DNA from: DATJWY01 sp035500775
GTDB lineage: Bacteria > Pseudomonadota > Alphaproteobacteria > Acetobacterales > Acetobacteraceae
Assembly: GCA_035500775.1 (NCBI GenBank)
Contig: DATJWY010000191.1
Location: forward strand, 1-21,085
Length of the DNA stretch: 21,085 nucleotides
Direction: 5' to 3'
Shown here: positions 19,524-21,085 of the stretch, piece after piece
How positions within the stretch are numbered: the first letter of the stretch is position 1
How the letters are laid out: the number at the start of each line of letters is the position of its first letter
The notes under the pieces: model-generated
Told to the model about the DNA's origin: nothing
The model's database searches: none
What the model saw: the letters and a program-made list of their open reading frames with translations, nothing else
Translations under genes and position numbers: made by a program

Positions 19524-21085
19524 ATGCAACGAGTGACGACTCGGTTAAGCGGCCCATTGCCGGCCTACGGGCCGGCGCTTTGCATTGGGCTGCTGATCAC
19601 ATTTAATCTGATGCCAATGGCGATGCTGCAAGGCACGGGGGGGCTGTGGGCGACGCCTGGCGGCGACGTGGCCCAGAACCTCGCCGGTCATCTGGCGCTG
19701 CAGGACGGCGGCTGGAGTTGGCCGCCATTATTGGCAGCCAACCTGATGCCGCCGCACGGGCTCAGCATCGCGGTGACCGACAGCAATCCGTTCATGTCGC
19801 TATTGGCCAAGCTGCTGCACACCGCCCTGGGATGGACGCGGCCGGTAAACCTGCTGGGCCTGTGGCTGGCGGCCTGCTGGGTGCTGCAGCCGGTGGCGGC
19901 CGTTTACGCCCTGCGCGGCCTAGCGCCCTCGGTCAGGTGGGAAGGAGCGCTGGCAGCTGCGATTCTGGGTGCGCTGTTCCCCGCCCTGCTGTTCCGCGTT
20001 GGGCACGTCAATCTTTGCGCGCACTTCGTCCTGCTCACAGCCATCGGCCTTGTAGCGCGGCGGCTACATGCGCTGACCTGGCGAGACTGGATCGCGCCGT
20101 GCCTTCTGATGACCGCCGCGGTGCTGTTCCACCCATACCTGTTCGTCTATACGGCCGCGCTGTTCTGCGCGCCCTGGCTGCAGGCAGCGATCGAGCGCCG
20201 ACCCGATGCGCGGCAAGCGTTCGGCTATTTCGTGATGGCGGCGGTTTTGCCAGTGGCGCTGTTCTTCATGCTCAGCGGCACACTGGGCGCCGGCTCCAAG
20301 GGGTTCGGCTATTTTTCGATGAACCTGTTTTCGCCGGTCTGGCCGGCCCGCTCGTCGCTGTTCGGGCCGAACCGGCCGGTACTGGACGCCACTGGCGGCC
20401 AGTATGAGGGCTACAACTATTTGGGTGCGGGCGGGCTCGGGCTGCTGCTGGTCGCCTTGCTATCCCTGCTGTGGCGGCGGCCCCTTCTGAGGCCCTGGCG
20501 CGGCTTGCTCCTGGTGCTGCTCGGGCTGTTTCTGCTGGCCCTGAGCACCAAAGTCTATGCCGGGCATCGTCTGCTGATCTCGCTCGGCATCCGCCCATGG
20601 GATCAGCTGTTCGGATGGGTGCAGTCCAGCGGACGGGCCTTTTGGCCAGTGGGATATGCGCTGCTGCTGGCGGCGATCGCGACGGTCTCTGCACGCCTGC
20701 CCCGCTCCGCTGCAGCCGCCATCCTGGCCGCAGCCTGCTTGTTGCAATGGATCGATACCGGGCGGCTGCGCGCCGATGCCCAGGCCTATTATGCCGGCGC
20801 CGACGCCAATCCCCCGCCGCTGACGCTGCCGGCAGGCGCGCGCCTGCTGAGCACCGTGCCGGTCTGTACCGCATCGGAGCCCGCCAACAACGCAGCCGCC
20901 GCACTACGCCTGGCCGCGTTACGTGCCGGGATGCGACTGACCGACATCAAGCTGTCGCGCCCGCCATCCTGGTTCAACTGCGAGAAGATTTTGTCTGACG
21001 GGCTGGAACTGCCGGTGCAGCCGGGCGAGCTGCGCGTATTCCTGGATCTGCCGGCACTGCCGAAGCTGCGGCTCGCCGCCCTCGG
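19524..21085 (+). CDS. DUF6311-like polytopic membrane protein, 3' end cut by window edge
   Basis: At least 520 residues, open to the window end. The N-terminal part after the first helix (17-35) reads GTGGLWATPGGDVAQNLAGHLALQ, WSWPPLLAANLMPPHG and SIAVTDSNPFMSLLAKLL (38-98), the recognisable head of the DUF6311 family. Some 9-10 hydrophobic helices follow (about 108-130, 141-160, 163-178, 190-218, 236-252, 303-317, 327-341, 375-390, 396-410), then a soluble C-terminal region from 415. The family resembles GT-C glycosyltransferase-type membrane proteins in layout, so a role in surface glycan assembly is plausible but unproven. ATG 19524 has no clear ribosome site. Codon use is more relaxed (CTG, TTG, TTT) than in alaS, and the flanking pseudogene suggests a variable region. 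Confidence 0.85.
   Translation, partial: MQRVTTRLSGPLPAYGPALCIGLLITFNLMPMAMLQGTGGLWATPGGDVAQNLAGHLALQDGGWSWPPLLAANLMPPHGLSIAVTDSNPFMSLLAKLLHTALGWTRPVNLLGLWLAACWVLQPVAAVYALRGLAPSVRWEGALAAAILGALFPALLFRVGHVNLCAHFVLLTAIGLVARRLHALTWRDWIAPCLLMTAAVLFHPYLFVYTAALFCAPWLQAAIERRPDARQAFGYFVMAAVLPVALFFMLSGTLGAGSKGFGYFSMNLFSPVWPARSSLFGPNRPVLDATGGQYEGYNYLGAGGLGLLLVALLSLLWRRPLLRPWRGLLLVLLGLFLLALSTKVYAGHRLLISLGIRPWDQLFGWVQSSGRAFWPVGYALLLAAIATVSARLPRSAAAAILAAACLLQWIDTGRLRADAQAYYAGADANPPPLTLPAGARLLSTVPVCTASEPANNAAAALRLAALRAGMRLTDIKLSRPPSWFNCEKILSDGLELPVQPGELRVFLDLPALPKLRLAAL

Noticed and set aside
1..21085. CRISPR arrays, tRNA or rRNA genes, and intact insertion sequences
   Set aside because: No regularly spaced repeats, no cloverleaf or rRNA signature, and no transposase frame were seen; the dispersed palindromes are not regularly spaced.

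Overview
This window looks like chromosomal DNA of a high-GC alphaproteobacterium, most likely Acetobacteraceae or a close Rhodospirillales relative. The reasons are the strong G/C bias at third codon positions, the alphaproteobacterial marker families (TrcR/DUF1013, DUF1192, an NdvA/ChvA-type exporter, paired YdcH/DUF465 genes beside purEK) and a family of GC-rich intergenic palindromes built on a GGCCAGGGGCT...GCCCCTGGACCCC arm. The taxonomic placement is inference from gene content, not a database match.

Layout. 1-3090: a 3'-truncated XerC/XerD recombinase (-) and a 47-aa membrane peptide (-) lie divergent from a single-ORF AroK-AroB fusion (shikimate kinase plus 3-dehydroquinate synthase). 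3093-5644: a two-CBS-domain protein and an NdvA-like ABC exporter, both (-). 5944-7253: a small antibiotic-biosynthesis-monooxygenase-fold protein (+) convergent with pyridoxal kinase PdxY (-). 7552-9173: a secreted LTXXQ/Spy-like protein, ribosomal protein L31, and an Hsp20 chaperone whose leader carries the signature of a ROSE RNA thermometer. 9298-12779: DUF1192 (-), trcR (+), two divergent YdcH genes, then purE and purK separated by a palindromic repeat. 12780-16243: a less typical segment with a 525-aa multi-TM protein of unknown family and a signal-less peptidoglycan-binding/goose-lysozyme-like protein, resembling a holin-endolysin pair and flanked by degenerate copies of the palindromic repeat. 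16244-18883: alaS. 18884-21085: decayed sequence with a frameshifted AraC-type regulator fragment (-), then a DUF6311-like polytopic membrane protein (+) cut by the window end.

Most of the window is housekeeping: aromatic amino-acid precursors, purine synthesis, pyridoxal salvage, translation and heat shock. The most notable items are (i) the interspersed palindromic repeat family, with two full-length or near-full copies plus partial ones, (ii) the Hsp20 thermometer, (iii) the holin/endolysin-like module between purK and alaS, and (iv) the AroK-AroB fusion with a repetitive proline-rich N-terminal extension. No tRNA, rRNA, CRISPR array or intact insertion sequence was recognised.
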